Below, piece after piece: positions 8,085 through 16,577 of a stretch of DNA of 25,654 nt; the stretch's first letter is position 1, and each line of letters starts with the position of its first letter. Below the pieces are notes generated by a model. The model saw only the letters and a list, made by a program, of their open reading frames with translations, was not told where the DNA came from and searched no databases. Made by a program: the position numbers and the translations under genes. Source of the stretch: an uncultured Eudoraea sp. (lineage in GTDB: Bacteria; Bacteroidota; Bacteroidia; Flavobacteriales; Flavobacteriaceae). The DNA is taken from contig CAJQNH010000237.1 of assembly GCA_905479615.1 (NCBI GenBank), positions 1 through 25,654 on the forward strand, written 5' to 3'.

Positions 8085-8207
8085 TATATTAGTGCCTGCT
8101 ACCTCTGTAGATATTAATAACGATTGCACGCTGGCTTAATATGAAGTAAAGGCTTAAGACAAAAATAACATTAAATCTACTATTACGTCCTCTAAATATT
8201 AGTCTAA

Positions 8208-9584
8208 CTAGTTAGCGGAAGCATTATTTGCTATTTGTTGAAGTTTTTGATCAATATCAGCCTTGCTTATCCATTTCCCTCTGACCATTACCCCAGACAA
8301 GTTTTTTAAGGCCCTGATGTCTTCAACGGGATTAGAATTAATAAGTAAAATATCTGCAGCCATTCCTTCCTTTAATTGGCCGAAAACAGATTCCATATTA
8401 AAAAAAAGAGCTGGGTTAATTGTTCCGGTTTGTAGTATTTCAAGTGGAGATAAGCCAGACTTTAACATTCCCTCCATTTCGTGATGGATGGAAAAGCCTG
8501 GAACATTGAATAATTGTGGAGCATCTGACCCCAGTAGCAGGCCATGTCCGGTTTTATTTAGTGCATAGATTAGTTTTCTTCTTATGTCTATAAAGGTTTC
8601 CCATTGTGTTTTATCAAAATTTGTACCCGGGCCTGTTGATGCCTCCTTACGTTTTCTCCATTCTGACAGGGTTGAAGCAGGCATGTATTTCATCTCGGGC
8701 TGCTGAAGAAGTATTTCTCCATCTACCGGTGCAAACCATCTTTCAAAAAGGCTTTGGGTAGGTACTATCCAGACTTTGTTGTTTTTTGAAAGTTCAACTA
8801 GTTCATCAATCATAGAAGTATCAGCCAGTTTTGTGAAATTGTAGCCAAAAAATCCGTTTTCATTTGGATTAACTTTTTCTGACTTAGGCACTAAACCTTC
8901 TAAAAACCCATCTACATGGTCTATGGAGCCATATTTACTCTCTAAGGCGTGTTCAATGCCGACATCAACCGGTACATGTCCGGAAAATGAAATCCCCGAT
9001 TCATTAGCGGTTTTGACTAATTCGTCAAACACATCGCGCTTAATCCCGGGGTGGATTTTTAAAAAATCATAACCGTCGTTTCTATAAGCTATTACCTTCT
9101 CCCTGGCTTCTTCAGCTGACGTAACTGAATTTCCATTTAAGGAAGGACTGGAAGTAAATATTCGTGGGCTTAGCAGTTCCCCTTGTTCTGCCGCTATTCG
9201 CAACTCTAAATGTGACGGATGACCCAACATTCCCCTTATAGTTGTGATACCATTGGAGAGATACAGAAAAAGGGTTTCTTCCGTTCGTTCGTTAGACGTA
9301 GGAGGCGAAGGAATATGAGCATGCATTTCGGCCAGGCCGGGTAAGGCATATTTCCCCTGTCCATCTATGATGGTTTTATAAACCTCTTCATTTTCTATAC
9401 TGGTTACTATTTTCTTGATTTTCCCAGAGTCAATAACCATTTGCCGGCCCGCGAGAAGCTCTCCTGTAATTACATCAATGACCGTAACATTGGAGATTAA
9501 AATAGCCGTATCACTTATTTTATCCTGTGCCTGGTTACATGAAATAAAGGTTAAAATAGCACCTGCAATAAATAGTTTTTTCAT
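8208..9584 (-). CDS. Amidohydrolase family lipoprotein (amidohydrolase B)
   Basis: The 458-residue protein has a lipoprotein signal (MKKLFIAGAILTFISC, Cys16), so it is likely anchored to a membrane facing the periplasm or the outside. It is a cyclic amidohydrolase with the complete metal site: His88 and His90 (MHAH), Lys176 (FLKIH), His203 (SGHVP), His223 (IDHVD) and Asp354 (GSDAP). The C-terminal beta-sandwich returns with MAADILLINSNP and V-x-V-R-GKW. It belongs to the same imidazolonepropionase/dipeptidase-like group as its neighbours, and its substrate is unknown. The start codon overlaps the stop of amidohydrolase A by 4 bp (ATGA, 9581-9584), a classic sign of coupled translation. The next gene starts 123 bases downstream. 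Confidence 0.9.
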   Translation of the reverse strand: MKKLFIAGAILTFISCNQAQDKISDTAILISNVTVIDVITGELLAGRQMVIDSGKIKKIVTSIENEEVYKTIIDGQGKYALPGLAEMHAHIPSPPTSNERTEETLFLYLSNGITTIRGMLGHPSHLELRIAAEQGELLSPRIFTSSPSLNGNSVTSAEEAREKVIAYRNDGYDFLKIHPGIKRDVFDELVKTANESGISFSGHVPVDVGIEHALESKYGSIDHVDGFLEGLVPKSEKVNPNENGFFGYNFTKLADTSMIDELVELSKNNKVWIVPTQSLFERWFAPVDGEILLQQPEMKYMPASTLSEWRKRKEASTGPGTNFDKTQWETFIDIRRKLIYALNKTGHGLLLGSDAPQLFNVPGFSIHHEMEGMLKSGLSPLEILQTGTINPALFFNMESVFGQLKEGMAADILLINSNPVEDIRALKNLSGVMVRGKWISKADIDQKLQQIANNASAN

Positions 9585-11020
9585 GGGTTTGTCTTTTTTT
9601 TAATTTCAGCTTCTTTCAATAGCATGAGTAACTCTTTGGCGTTAAAAACGGTTTCTCCTTTTATTACAAAATCAATTTTTTGTGTATTTGAGATATTCTC
9701 CAGTGGATTTTCAGCCAATATGACAAGGTCGGAAATTTTACCTTTAGTTACCAACCCATAGTCGTTATCCTTTTTTAAGAAAACAGATCCATTATATGCC
9801 GAAGTTCGCAGTGCTTCTATAGGTGAAATACCGACCCTTACCATAGCTTCCAGTTCTTTATGCAAAGAAATCCCCGGATAGACATATGAATTATATGCCC
9901 CACAATCAGAACCTGCAAGGAGACCAACCCCAGCCTTATTTAAATCATAGGTTAATTTTTCAAAAAAAGCATCTAATTCTTTCCTGTCTCTTCTGCGTTC
10001 GGCACTGGCCCTAAGTGCTCCGTTAATTCTCCCCTCATAGGTTTTAATAAAGGCATCTTCCAAATATTTTAAATGGAAATCCCCGCTGTGGTTTACTTCA
10101 TCTAAATAGCTTAAAACTTCTCCAATATGAAGCGTTGGCACCACAAATATATTGTTGGTTTTTAGTGATGCAAATGTCTTTTCTGCAGTACCTTTTTCAT
10201 AGCTCTCCTGCAACAAAGGCATGGCATCCCAAAATCCAATGGTTTTATCCTGAAGTTGTTTTGTAAGGGTATTTTCAAGGTTTGAGCATCCCTTCATTAC
10301 GTAATACAAATGTTCAATGGCATCTATACCGGCGTCTATTGTTTCATTTAAATTTACTGTAAAAGGCATGTGACCCGATGTAATAAGATCCCTATTTTCT
10401 GCTTCTTTGATAGTTTTTAGATATAATTCACCACTAATCTTACTATCATATAATTTTACAAAATCCGTTTTCAAATTTGTAAGGGAATCAAGTGCTTTTT
10501 CAATATCCAATTCATTTTCAACTTCCAGGGAACCAGCCCAGGTTGCTCCGGGGCCATCAATTTTAGGACCTGAAGTATATATATCCGGACCTAATAAAGT
10601 TCCTTCGGAAATACCTTTTCTCCATTGCATTACATTAGGAGTGAGATCGCCACCGGCGTCCCGGACTGTAGTTATTCCGTTGGCTAAAAACACTTTTAAA
10701 AAGTTTTTGTTATTCGAAATCAGGTTTTTGCCACCTCTGAAATGTACGTGATTGTCCCAAAACCCCGGCAGGATATATTTGCCTTTTGCGTTTATAAGTT
10801 TATTTCCATTATATAGGGGGATTTCATCAGAATTACCCAGTTCTTTGATTCGGCCTTTGGAAATATAAATATCCTTGTGTTCAATTTTGCCGGTTTCCAA
10901 ATTAATGATATTCCCGTTCTGAATGATTAGATCAACCATTTCCTTCGAGTTCTCATGACAGCCCGTAAGAATGAAAAGGGATAGAGCAAGAATTGATAGG
11001 TTTTTTAAGAAAATGGGCAT
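9581..11020 (-). CDS. Amidohydrolase family lipoprotein (amidohydrolase A)
   Basis: The 479-residue protein is the first gene of the minus-strand operon. It has a signal with a typical lipobox ending in LTGC (Cys21). The amidohydrolase metal ligands are all present: His91 and His93 (NHVHF), Lys189 (FVKLY), His217 (SGHMP), His237 (IEHLY) and Asp372 (GSDCG). The C-terminal sandwich strand (KISDLVILAENPLENI) is typical of this branch. It is most like amidohydrolase B among the neighbours in layout and length, so the two probably arose by duplication and then diverged. A peptide or amide substrate is likely but unspecified. A possible promoter lies at 11043-11069, and the divergent dehydrogenase gene begins 252 bases away. 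Confidence 0.9.
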   Translation of the reverse strand: MPIFLKNLSILALSLFILTGCHENSKEMVDLIIQNGNIINLETGKIEHKDIYISKGRIKELGNSDEIPLYNGNKLINAKGKYILPGFWDNHVHFRGGKNLISNNKNFLKVFLANGITTVRDAGGDLTPNVMQWRKGISEGTLLGPDIYTSGPKIDGPGATWAGSLEVENELDIEKALDSLTNLKTDFVKLYDSKISGELYLKTIKEAENRDLITSGHMPFTVNLNETIDAGIDAIEHLYYVMKGCSNLENTLTKQLQDKTIGFWDAMPLLQESYEKGTAEKTFASLKTNNIFVVPTLHIGEVLSYLDEVNHSGDFHLKYLEDAFIKTYEGRINGALRASAERRRDRKELDAFFEKLTYDLNKAGVGLLAGSDCGAYNSYVYPGISLHKELEAMVRVGISPIEALRTSAYNGSVFLKKDNDYGLVTKGKISDLVILAENPLENISNTQKIDFVIKGETVFNAKELLMLLKEAEIKKKTNP

Positions 11021-11042
11021 ATAGATAGTAGAAGTTTAGCTC

Positions 11043-11069
11043 TAAAAGTAAAAATAATTAAGTAGACAA
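11043..11069 (-). promoter_or_regulatory. Weak candidate promoter of the amidohydrolase operon
   Basis: On the minus strand TTG (complement of 11067-11069) is followed after 16 bases by TACTTTTA (complement of 11043-11050), a two-part match to the Bacteroidota pattern with one mismatch and slightly short spacing. It ends 22 bases before the ATG at 11020. Low weight should be given to it. Confidence 0.25.
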
Positions 11070-11222
11070 CTTTAGAAATGGTGTAATTTTTGGTAATCGA
11101 GAGTCACTATTCTTTGGTATTCTTAAAACAGATTTCTGGTGATGTCATATTTTTTTTCACAAATTAATACGAATTAGTTGCTTATGAATATCATATTATG
11201 AAAAATTAACAACTGCTATTCT

Positions 11223-11230
11223 TATATTTG
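11223..11230 (+). promoter_or_regulatory. Candidate -7 element upstream of the ThuA/dehydrogenase gene
   Basis: TATATTTG at 11223-11230 matches the Bacteroidota -7 box TAnnTTTG exactly and ends 42 bases before the ATG at 11273. No good TTTG is found 17-23 bases upstream (the nearest is TATG at 11197-11200), so only half of the promoter is convincing. Confidence 0.35.
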
Positions 11231-11272
11231 CTGCTTGCAAAAAATTTACAATAATTTATTACTCACTAAATA

Positions 11273-12982
11273 ATGAAATATATTTCCCCTTTGGCAATAT
11301 TCTTTTGTTGCCTTTTACTTATTGGATGTAGTTCTAAAAAAAGAGAAGGAAACCCAAAAGTGTTGGTATTCTCAAAAACCATGGGATTCAAACACGCATC
11401 TATTCCTGATGGGATAGCAGCTATTCAAAAACTGGGCGCTCAGAATAATTTTGAAGTAGATACCACTAAAAATGCAGCCATCTTTGAAGAAGACTCATTA
11501 CGCCAATACTCGGCGATTATATTTATGAGTACTACCGGGAATATTTTGGACCACAAGCAGGAAGCTGGGTTTGAGCGTTACATTCAGGCCGGTGGTGGTT
11601 TTGTTGGTGTGCATGCAGCCACTGATACGGAGTATGATTGGAACTGGTATGGGAAATTGGTTGGGGCATATTTCCATAGTCACCCTGCAGGTACACCGGA
11701 AGCAGATTTTATACTAAAAGATCAAGGTTTTCCAGCAACAAGTTTCTTTACAGACACTATTTGGCACAGAACGGACGAGATGTACAACTTCAAGAAGATA
11801 AATCCGGATATAAATGTCCTTATGACCGTTGATGAAACTACCTACGATGGAGGTATTAATGGGGAGTACCACCCTATGAGCTGGTACCATCAATACGACG
11901 GGGGTAGGGCATTTTACACTGCACTAGGTCATACTTCAGAATCCTTTACAGAAGATCTCTATTTGAAACACTTATTAGGTGGTATACAATATGCAATTGG
12001 GGATAATTTAAAACTAGATTATTCTAAAGTGAGTTCGCAAATTCCCCCAGAAGTGGATAGATTTTCCAAAGTTTCTCTGGTAGGTGGAGGTGAGTTTTTT
12101 GAACCTACCGAAATGACCATTTTACCAAATAATGATGTTCTTATTGGACAACGGAGAGGAGAAGTTATGCACTACAATGCAGTTACCAAAGAGCTAAATC
12201 AAGTGGCTTTACTGGATGTTTACCATAAATCATTGTTGAACCCGGATGTCAATGCCGAAGAAGGGCTTATGGGATTGCAAAAAGATCCTAATTATGCGCA
12301 GAACAACTGGATTTACATTTATTATGCTCCAACGGGGGATGAGTCTGTAAACCGATTGTCAAGATTTAAGTTTAAAGATGGAGTTTTTGACTTGGATTCC
12401 GAACAAAAAATTCTGGACGTGGACAGCCAACGTGAGATCTGTTGCCATACAGGAGGGTCTATCGCATTTGGACCCGGCGGACTCTTACATTTATCCACTG
12501 GTGACAATTCCACTCCATTTAATGAAAAAGGGGTGAAATATGTAAATAGTGGCTACGCTCCCTTAAATGATACTCCCGGAAAACAGCAATATGATGCCAG
12601 AAGGTCATCTGGCAATACTAATGACTTAAGGGGAAAAATTTTGCGAATAAAAGTAAATGAAGACGGTTCTTATGATATTCCGGAGGGAAATTTATTCCCG
12701 ATAGGGACAGAAAAGACACGCCCGGAGATTTATACCATGGGTCATCGAAACCCATATAGAATCTCCGTGGACCCTAAAAAAGGATATGTCTATTGGGGCG
12801 ATGTTGGCCCTGATGCGAGAGAAGACAGCCTTTTAACAAGAGGTCCCAGGGGTTATGATGAAATGAATCAGGCCAGGGAAGCCGGCAATTTTGGCTGGCC
12901 ACTTTTTGTTGCAGATAATAAACCCTACTTCGAATATAATTACGAAACAGGGGTTAGCGGGGAAATATTTGATCCCGAATAA
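11273..12982 (+). CDS. ThuA domain + glucose/sorbosone dehydrogenase lipoprotein, 5' part of an interrupted gene
   Basis: The 569-residue product starts with a lipoprotein signal ending in LLIGC (Cys19). Residues about 28-243 are a ThuA-like domain, a class I glutamine amidotransferase-like fold linked to sugar use, with GFVGVHAATDTE and a late TALGHT motif. Residues from about 262 begin a PQQ-dependent sugar dehydrogenase (glucose/sorbosone dehydrogenase) propeller, with GLMGLQKDP, ICCHTGGSIAFGPGG and YTMGHRNPYRISVDP. The frame stops at TAA (12980-12982) right after NFGWP...GEIFDPE, in the middle of the propeller. The same frame continues at once with the missing propeller half, so this is the front of a 1,138-codon gene. 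As it stands the propeller would be incomplete and the cytochrome lost, so dehydrogenase activity is doubtful. The ThuA domain could still fold. Confidence 0.85.
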   Translation: MKYISPLAIFFCCLLLIGCSSKKREGNPKVLVFSKTMGFKHASIPDGIAAIQKLGAQNNFEVDTTKNAAIFEEDSLRQYSAIIFMSTTGNILDHKQEAGFERYIQAGGGFVGVHAATDTEYDWNWYGKLVGAYFHSHPAGTPEADFILKDQGFPATSFFTDTIWHRTDEMYNFKKINPDINVLMTVDETTYDGGINGEYHPMSWYHQYDGGRAFYTALGHTSESFTEDLYLKHLLGGIQYAIGDNLKLDYSKVSSQIPPEVDRFSKVSLVGGGEFFEPTEMTILPNNDVLIGQRRGEVMHYNAVTKELNQVALLDVYHKSLLNPDVNAEEGLMGLQKDPNYAQNNWIYIYYAPTGDESVNRLSRFKFKDGVFDLDSEQKILDVDSQREICCHTGGSIAFGPGGLLHLSTGDNSTPFNEKGVKYVNSGYAPLNDTPGKQQYDARRSSGNTNDLRGKILRIKVNEDGSYDIPEGNLFPIGTEKTRPEIYTMGHRNPYRISVDPKKGYVYWGDVGPDAREDSLLTRGPRGYDEMNQAREAGNFGWPLFVADNKPYFEYNYETGVSGEIFDPE

Positions 12983-12985
12983 CCT

Positions 12986-14689
12986 TTGAATAATTCTAAA
13001 AACAACACGGGATTAAAAGAACTCCCAAAAGCTATGCCCGCTTATGTTTTTTATCCCTATGTTGAGTCTACAGATTTTCCTCAGGTAAGTACAGGAGGAA
13101 GAAATGCAATGGCTGGTCCGGCGTATTATTCAGATTTGTATAATGGCCCTAACGCCTTGCCTGAGTACTATAATGGGAAGGTGATAATTTTTGATTGGAT
13201 GAGGGGCTGGATGAAGGCGGTAAGCCTTTTTGAAGACGGCACATTCAATAAAATGGAACCTTTTGCTTCAGATATTGAGGTTAATAACCTGATCGATATG
13301 GAAGTAGGGGCAGATGGTAGAGTATATCTTCTTGAATACGGTAGCGGGTGGTTTCAAAAAAATGATAATTCCGGATTGAGCTATATTGAATATAATGGCG
13401 GAAACAGGCCCCCGTTAATAGACCAGCTGATAGTGGATAAGACTTCCGGAATTTTGCCTTTGAGTATTACTGCCGAAGTCGTTGCGACAGATAGAGAGAA
13501 AGATCAGGTAAGTTATTTATGGAATCTTGGAGATGGAACAACAATGGAGTCAACAGAATCTTCAATTAATTATGTTTATGATAAGGCTGGTGAATATATG
13601 GTTTCTGTTGAAGTAAAGGATAATAAAAATGCAATTGCCACCAGTGAGGTAGTAACTGTTGTAGCTGGAAATTCCAGACCATTAGTAACCATAGAACTTA
13701 GTGGAGGCAACTCATCATTTTTTATGCCTGGCATACCTGTAAATTACAACGTTTCCGTAAATGATCCGGATGGCAATGGGGATATTAATGAGGAAAATAT
13801 ATTTGTGTCAGTAGATTATATGGAAGGTATGGATGAAGTAAATCTTTCTCTGGGTCATAAGGAGGTTTCTGCAGCTGTAACAGGTAAAGCCCTTACTTTA
13901 TCCATGGATTGTAAGACCTGCCATAAAGTTAATGAGGCCTCTATAGGGCCTATGTATACGCAGATTGCAGAAAAGTACAAAGATGACGACAATATGGTTA
14001 GTTATTTGCAAGGCAAAATTAAATCCGGAGGTAATGGCGTCTGGGGCGAAGTGACCATGCCTGCACATCCTAACATTACAAATGCAGAATCCAGGCAAAT
14101 TGTGACGTATATTCAATCGTTGGTGGAAGGAAGTGCTGTGAAAATATCTCTTCCTGCCAAGGGTTCCATTGTGCCAAAACCAACACCAGGGACCAACGTT
14201 TTTGTGCTTACAGCCAGCTATACTGATGCCGGAAAAGGAGAAGCCATACCGCTTACAGGTATACAAAAAGTTTTCCTAAGGGGTAGTACAGTTCCTTTTT
14301 CCAGTAAAACTAAAGTAGACGGATTTAACCCCGTTTCGTTTGGTGGGATGGATTTACTCATATTACCTGCTAAAAAGGGTTGGTTTGTCATGGAAGACAT
14401 AGATTTAACCGGAGTAAAAGTGGCACATATTAACACAAGCTGGAGGGATTTGCCTACTGCTGGTCTTGATTTTGAGATGCGATTAAATGCACCGGATGGC
14501 AGGTTATTAGGAAAAGGAAGCATGCCAAAGCCGTTAACAGGAGAAACCAGAAGTATGGTGTCCATAAAGCTTGATTCGGATGCCAACGTTAAAGCAGATG
14601 AAATTTATTTTGTATATATACCCAAAGAAGGTGAAGACAGAGGTCCTGGCGCCGTTGTCGCAAGAAATGTAAGATTTGACAGTAATTAA
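12986..14689 (+). CDS. Dehydrogenase C-terminal half + PKD + cytochrome c, 3' part of the interrupted gene
   Basis: This stretch opens with TTG at 12986, which is not a convincing natural start: no signal peptide follows, and the peptide begins inside a conserved propeller segment (NNSKNNTGL). Residue numbers here count from that TTG. Residues 20-145 complete the dehydrogenase propeller (GGRNAMAGPAYYSD, IIFDWMRGWMKAV, VYLLEYGSGW). Residues about 155-227 form a PKD domain (YLWNLGDG, YVYDKAGEYMVSVEV). Residues about 300-380 form a cytochrome c with haem motif CKTCH (309-313) and probable axial Met358 (VTMPAHPN). Residues about 385-567 form a beta-rich C-terminal domain that may bind carbohydrate. 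If expressed alone it would stay in the cytoplasm, where haem could not be attached. It is followed by a strong terminator. Confidence 0.8.
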   Translation: MNNSKNNTGLKELPKAMPAYVFYPYVESTDFPQVSTGGRNAMAGPAYYSDLYNGPNALPEYYNGKVIIFDWMRGWMKAVSLFEDGTFNKMEPFASDIEVNNLIDMEVGADGRVYLLEYGSGWFQKNDNSGLSYIEYNGGNRPPLIDQLIVDKTSGILPLSITAEVVATDREKDQVSYLWNLGDGTTMESTESSINYVYDKAGEYMVSVEVKDNKNAIATSEVVTVVAGNSRPLVTIELSGGNSSFFMPGIPVNYNVSVNDPDGNGDINEENIFVSVDYMEGMDEVNLSLGHKEVSAAVTGKALTLSMDCKTCHKVNEASIGPMYTQIAEKYKDDDNMVSYLQGKIKSGGNGVWGEVTMPAHPNITNAESRQIVTYIQSLVEGSAVKISLPAKGSIVPKPTPGTNVFVLTASYTDAGKGEAIPLTGIQKVFLRGSTVPFSSKTKVDGFNPVSFGGMDLLILPAKKGWFVMEDIDLTGVKVAHINTSWRDLPTAGLDFEMRLNAPDGRLLGKGSMPKPLTGETRSMVSIKLDSDANVKADEIYFVYIPKEGEDRGPGAVVARNVRFDSN

Positions 14690-14713
14690 TTATTTTTAGA
14701 ATAATATATCAGG

Positions 14714-14761
14714 TCGGAGTTCAGTACTAGTAAAAGTATATTCTTAGCTCCGATTTTTTTT
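14714..14761 (+). terminator. Rho-independent terminator after the dehydrogenase/cytochrome gene
   Basis: TCGGAG (14714-14719) pairs with CTCCGA (14748-14753), extended inward by one G-T wobble and one T-A pair. The loop is long and AT-rich, and eight Ts follow (14754-14761). It lies 25 bases after the TAA at 14687-14689 and is oriented for the plus strand. On the minus strand there is no T-run after the stem. Confidence 0.75.
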
Positions 14762-14781
14762 GTACAAGTTTGCTAAAAGAC

Positions 14782-16416
14782 TTATTGAGATAGGTTTTTA
14801 ACCAAAATATAAAAATTCTCATCTACAAGAACCTGGGCTGTGGCCTTCGCATTTAAGTTTTCTGTTTTCCATTCAGCATTGGGAAATAGCCATTGCTCCT
14901 GATCGTTAACTTTAATTCTTACAGGCATATCAAAACCCTTGACAATATTTGTATATCTGTATCTTATTTTAGTATCCTTAATGCTAAATTCTAAAACCGG
15001 AATTTTCGTTGTACGCAGATATTGATTGAAAAATGCAGTGAGATCTATATTCGTTTGTTCACTCAGATAGTTTTCAATTTGGTTGGTGGTAACTGTCTGA
15101 TGATAAAATTCTTTATTTAACCCACGTAGAATTTGCCGCCATTTTTCATCATCTTCAAGGAGTTGTCGAAGGGTATGCAGCATATTTGAGCCTTTATAGT
15201 ACATGTCCCCGGATCCTGCATAATTAACTCCATATACGCCTATAATAGGCCGGTCGTTCCGAATTCTGTTTCGGGTCCCAATAACATATTCTGCAGAGGC
15301 TTCAGGGCCAAAATAATAATCCAAATAGAGGTTTTCGGAATAGGCCGTAAAACTTTCATGAATCCACATATCCGCAACATCTTTATTGGTAATATTATTG
15401 GCGAACCATTCATGACCTGATTCATGAATAATTATAAAATCGAATTTTAGTCCCCAACCACTCCCCGAAAGGTCCGTTCCACGATATCCATTCTGGTACT
15501 TGTTTCCATAGGTGACCGAGCTCTGGTGTTCCATTCCCAGATATGGAACTTCTACCAATTTATATCCATCTTTATAAAAGGGGTAGGGGCCAAACCAATA
15601 TTCAAAAGCTTCCATCATCAGGCCAGCTTGTTTGAATTGTTTTTCGGCTAAATCGAGATTATCTCTTAAAACGTAATAGTCCATGCTCAAGGGTCCATTT
15701 TCTCCTTCATAGGTTTCTCCGAAATAGACATAGTCACCTATGTTTACGTTTACACCGTAATTATTAATAGGATTAGCCACAAACCAATGGTAAGTTTTAG
15801 AATTCGCGCCTTCTTCAATTTCTCTTAAACGGCCATTGGAAACATTCATTAGATTTTTTGGAACAGTTACGTTTATGGCCATGCTATCCACTTCATCATA
15901 CATATGGTCCTTGTTGGGCCACCAGACACTGGCTCCAAGACCCTGACAGGAAGTTGCGACAAATGGATTGCCATTTTGATCTGTACTCCAGGAGAACCCT
16001 CCATCCCATGGAGCATTCTCAGCTTCTTTCGGATGCCCTGAAAAGGATACGATTAGTGCATTGTATTCGCCAATTTTTTGCGGCTTTAAAAGAGTAACCC
16101 AGTGTGCATTCCCTATTGAATTAAAAACAAGATCATAACCGTCCTGAGTAATTTTTGTTATGGTCAGCGGAGATTGCAAGTCTATTTGAATAACCTGATT
16201 TTCACTTAATACTTTGTATCTGATGGTATTGCTTCCCGAAATATATTTTTCCTCCGGATTAACTTCAATATCCAGGTCGTAATAATTCAAATCCCACCAT
16301 GCTCTTTCAGCAGTAATGCTTCCTCTAAGCGTGTCTTGCGCCGTAAAAAGTGGTACCTGGCAGTAAACAGGTAAAACTATGAGCAGTATGCAGACCTGAA
16401 GCAAAAATCTAATCAT
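14782..16416 (-). CDS. M1 family metallopeptidase (aminopeptidase N-like), exported
   Basis: This is a zinc aminopeptidase that removes N-terminal residues from peptides. The 544-residue protein has a hydrophobic N-terminal signal (about 1-20), so it is probably periplasmic or secreted. The N-terminal beta-domain (about 40-235) leads to the catalytic domain with the exopeptidase motif GMEHQ (294-298, a variant of GxMEN). The zinc motif is HESGH (331-335) with third ligand Glu354 (WIHESF). A Tyr at 406-407 (DMYYKG) sits where the transition-state Tyr is expected. The protein is shorter than full aminopeptidase N (about 850-900) because it lacks the large C-terminal helical domain, as in many Bacteroidota M1 enzymes. 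It is separated by 161 bases from the upstream DUF2268 gene on the same strand. Confidence 0.92.
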   Translation of the reverse strand: MIRFLLQVCILLIVLPVYCQVPLFTAQDTLRGSITAERAWWDLNYYDLDIEVNPEEKYISGSNTIRYKVLSENQVIQIDLQSPLTITKITQDGYDLVFNSIGNAHWVTLLKPQKIGEYNALIVSFSGHPKEAENAPWDGGFSWSTDQNGNPFVATSCQGLGASVWWPNKDHMYDEVDSMAINVTVPKNLMNVSNGRLREIEEGANSKTYHWFVANPINNYGVNVNIGDYVYFGETYEGENGPLSMDYYVLRDNLDLAEKQFKQAGLMMEAFEYWFGPYPFYKDGYKLVEVPYLGMEHQSSVTYGNKYQNGYRGTDLSGSGWGLKFDFIIIHESGHEWFANNITNKDVADMWIHESFTAYSENLYLDYYFGPEASAEYVIGTRNRIRNDRPIIGVYGVNYAGSGDMYYKGSNMLHTLRQLLEDDEKWRQILRGLNKEFYHQTVTTNQIENYLSEQTNIDLTAFFNQYLRTTKIPVLEFSIKDTKIRYRYTNIVKGFDMPVRIKVNDQEQWLFPNAEWKTENLNAKATAQVLVDENFYILVKNLSQ

Positions 16417-16577
16417 TTTAATATATTTTTTAGCAATACCTTTTTAAATGGTTAATTTATTAAGGCGCCTTTGGTTGAAACGGTTTTTAAATCTATTTTC
16501 TTTTTATAGATAGTTATTAAATAAAGGGAGCATGGTACTCTGAGTATATTTTCTTTTATAAGATAAGAACTAATAAA

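Larger units (their letters stand above)
11273..14689 (+). pseudogene. Full ThuA–sugar dehydrogenase–PKD–cytochrome c gene with a premature TAA
   Basis: Both open stretches, 11273-12982 and 12986-14689, are in the same frame and are separated only by codon 570 (TAA) and codon 571 (CCT). Read through, they give one protein of about 1,138 residues. In order it has a lipoprotein signal, a ThuA domain, a complete glucose/sorbosone dehydrogenase propeller, a PKD domain, a class I cytochrome c domain and a C-terminal beta-rich domain. This multi-domain layout is known in Bacteroidota. One base change from AAA, GAA or CAA would create the TAA. No other lesion is visible on either side, so the change is recent or is a sequencing error. 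Confidence 0.7.

Noticed and set aside
12980..12985. Recoding of the TAA as an amino acid such as selenocysteine or pyrrolysine
   Set aside because: Selenocysteine uses TGA and pyrrolysine uses TAG. Neither uses TAA, and no recoding hairpin is evident downstream.
13898..14586. Two 122-codon minus-strand frames opposite the cytochrome part
   Set aside because: The plus strand there encodes clear PKD, cytochrome and C-terminal domains, and the antisense products resemble no family.
16462..16471. AAGGCGCCTT palindrome upstream of the M1 peptidase
   Set aside because: It has no loop, is short, and has no partner site. Chance is the simplest explanation.
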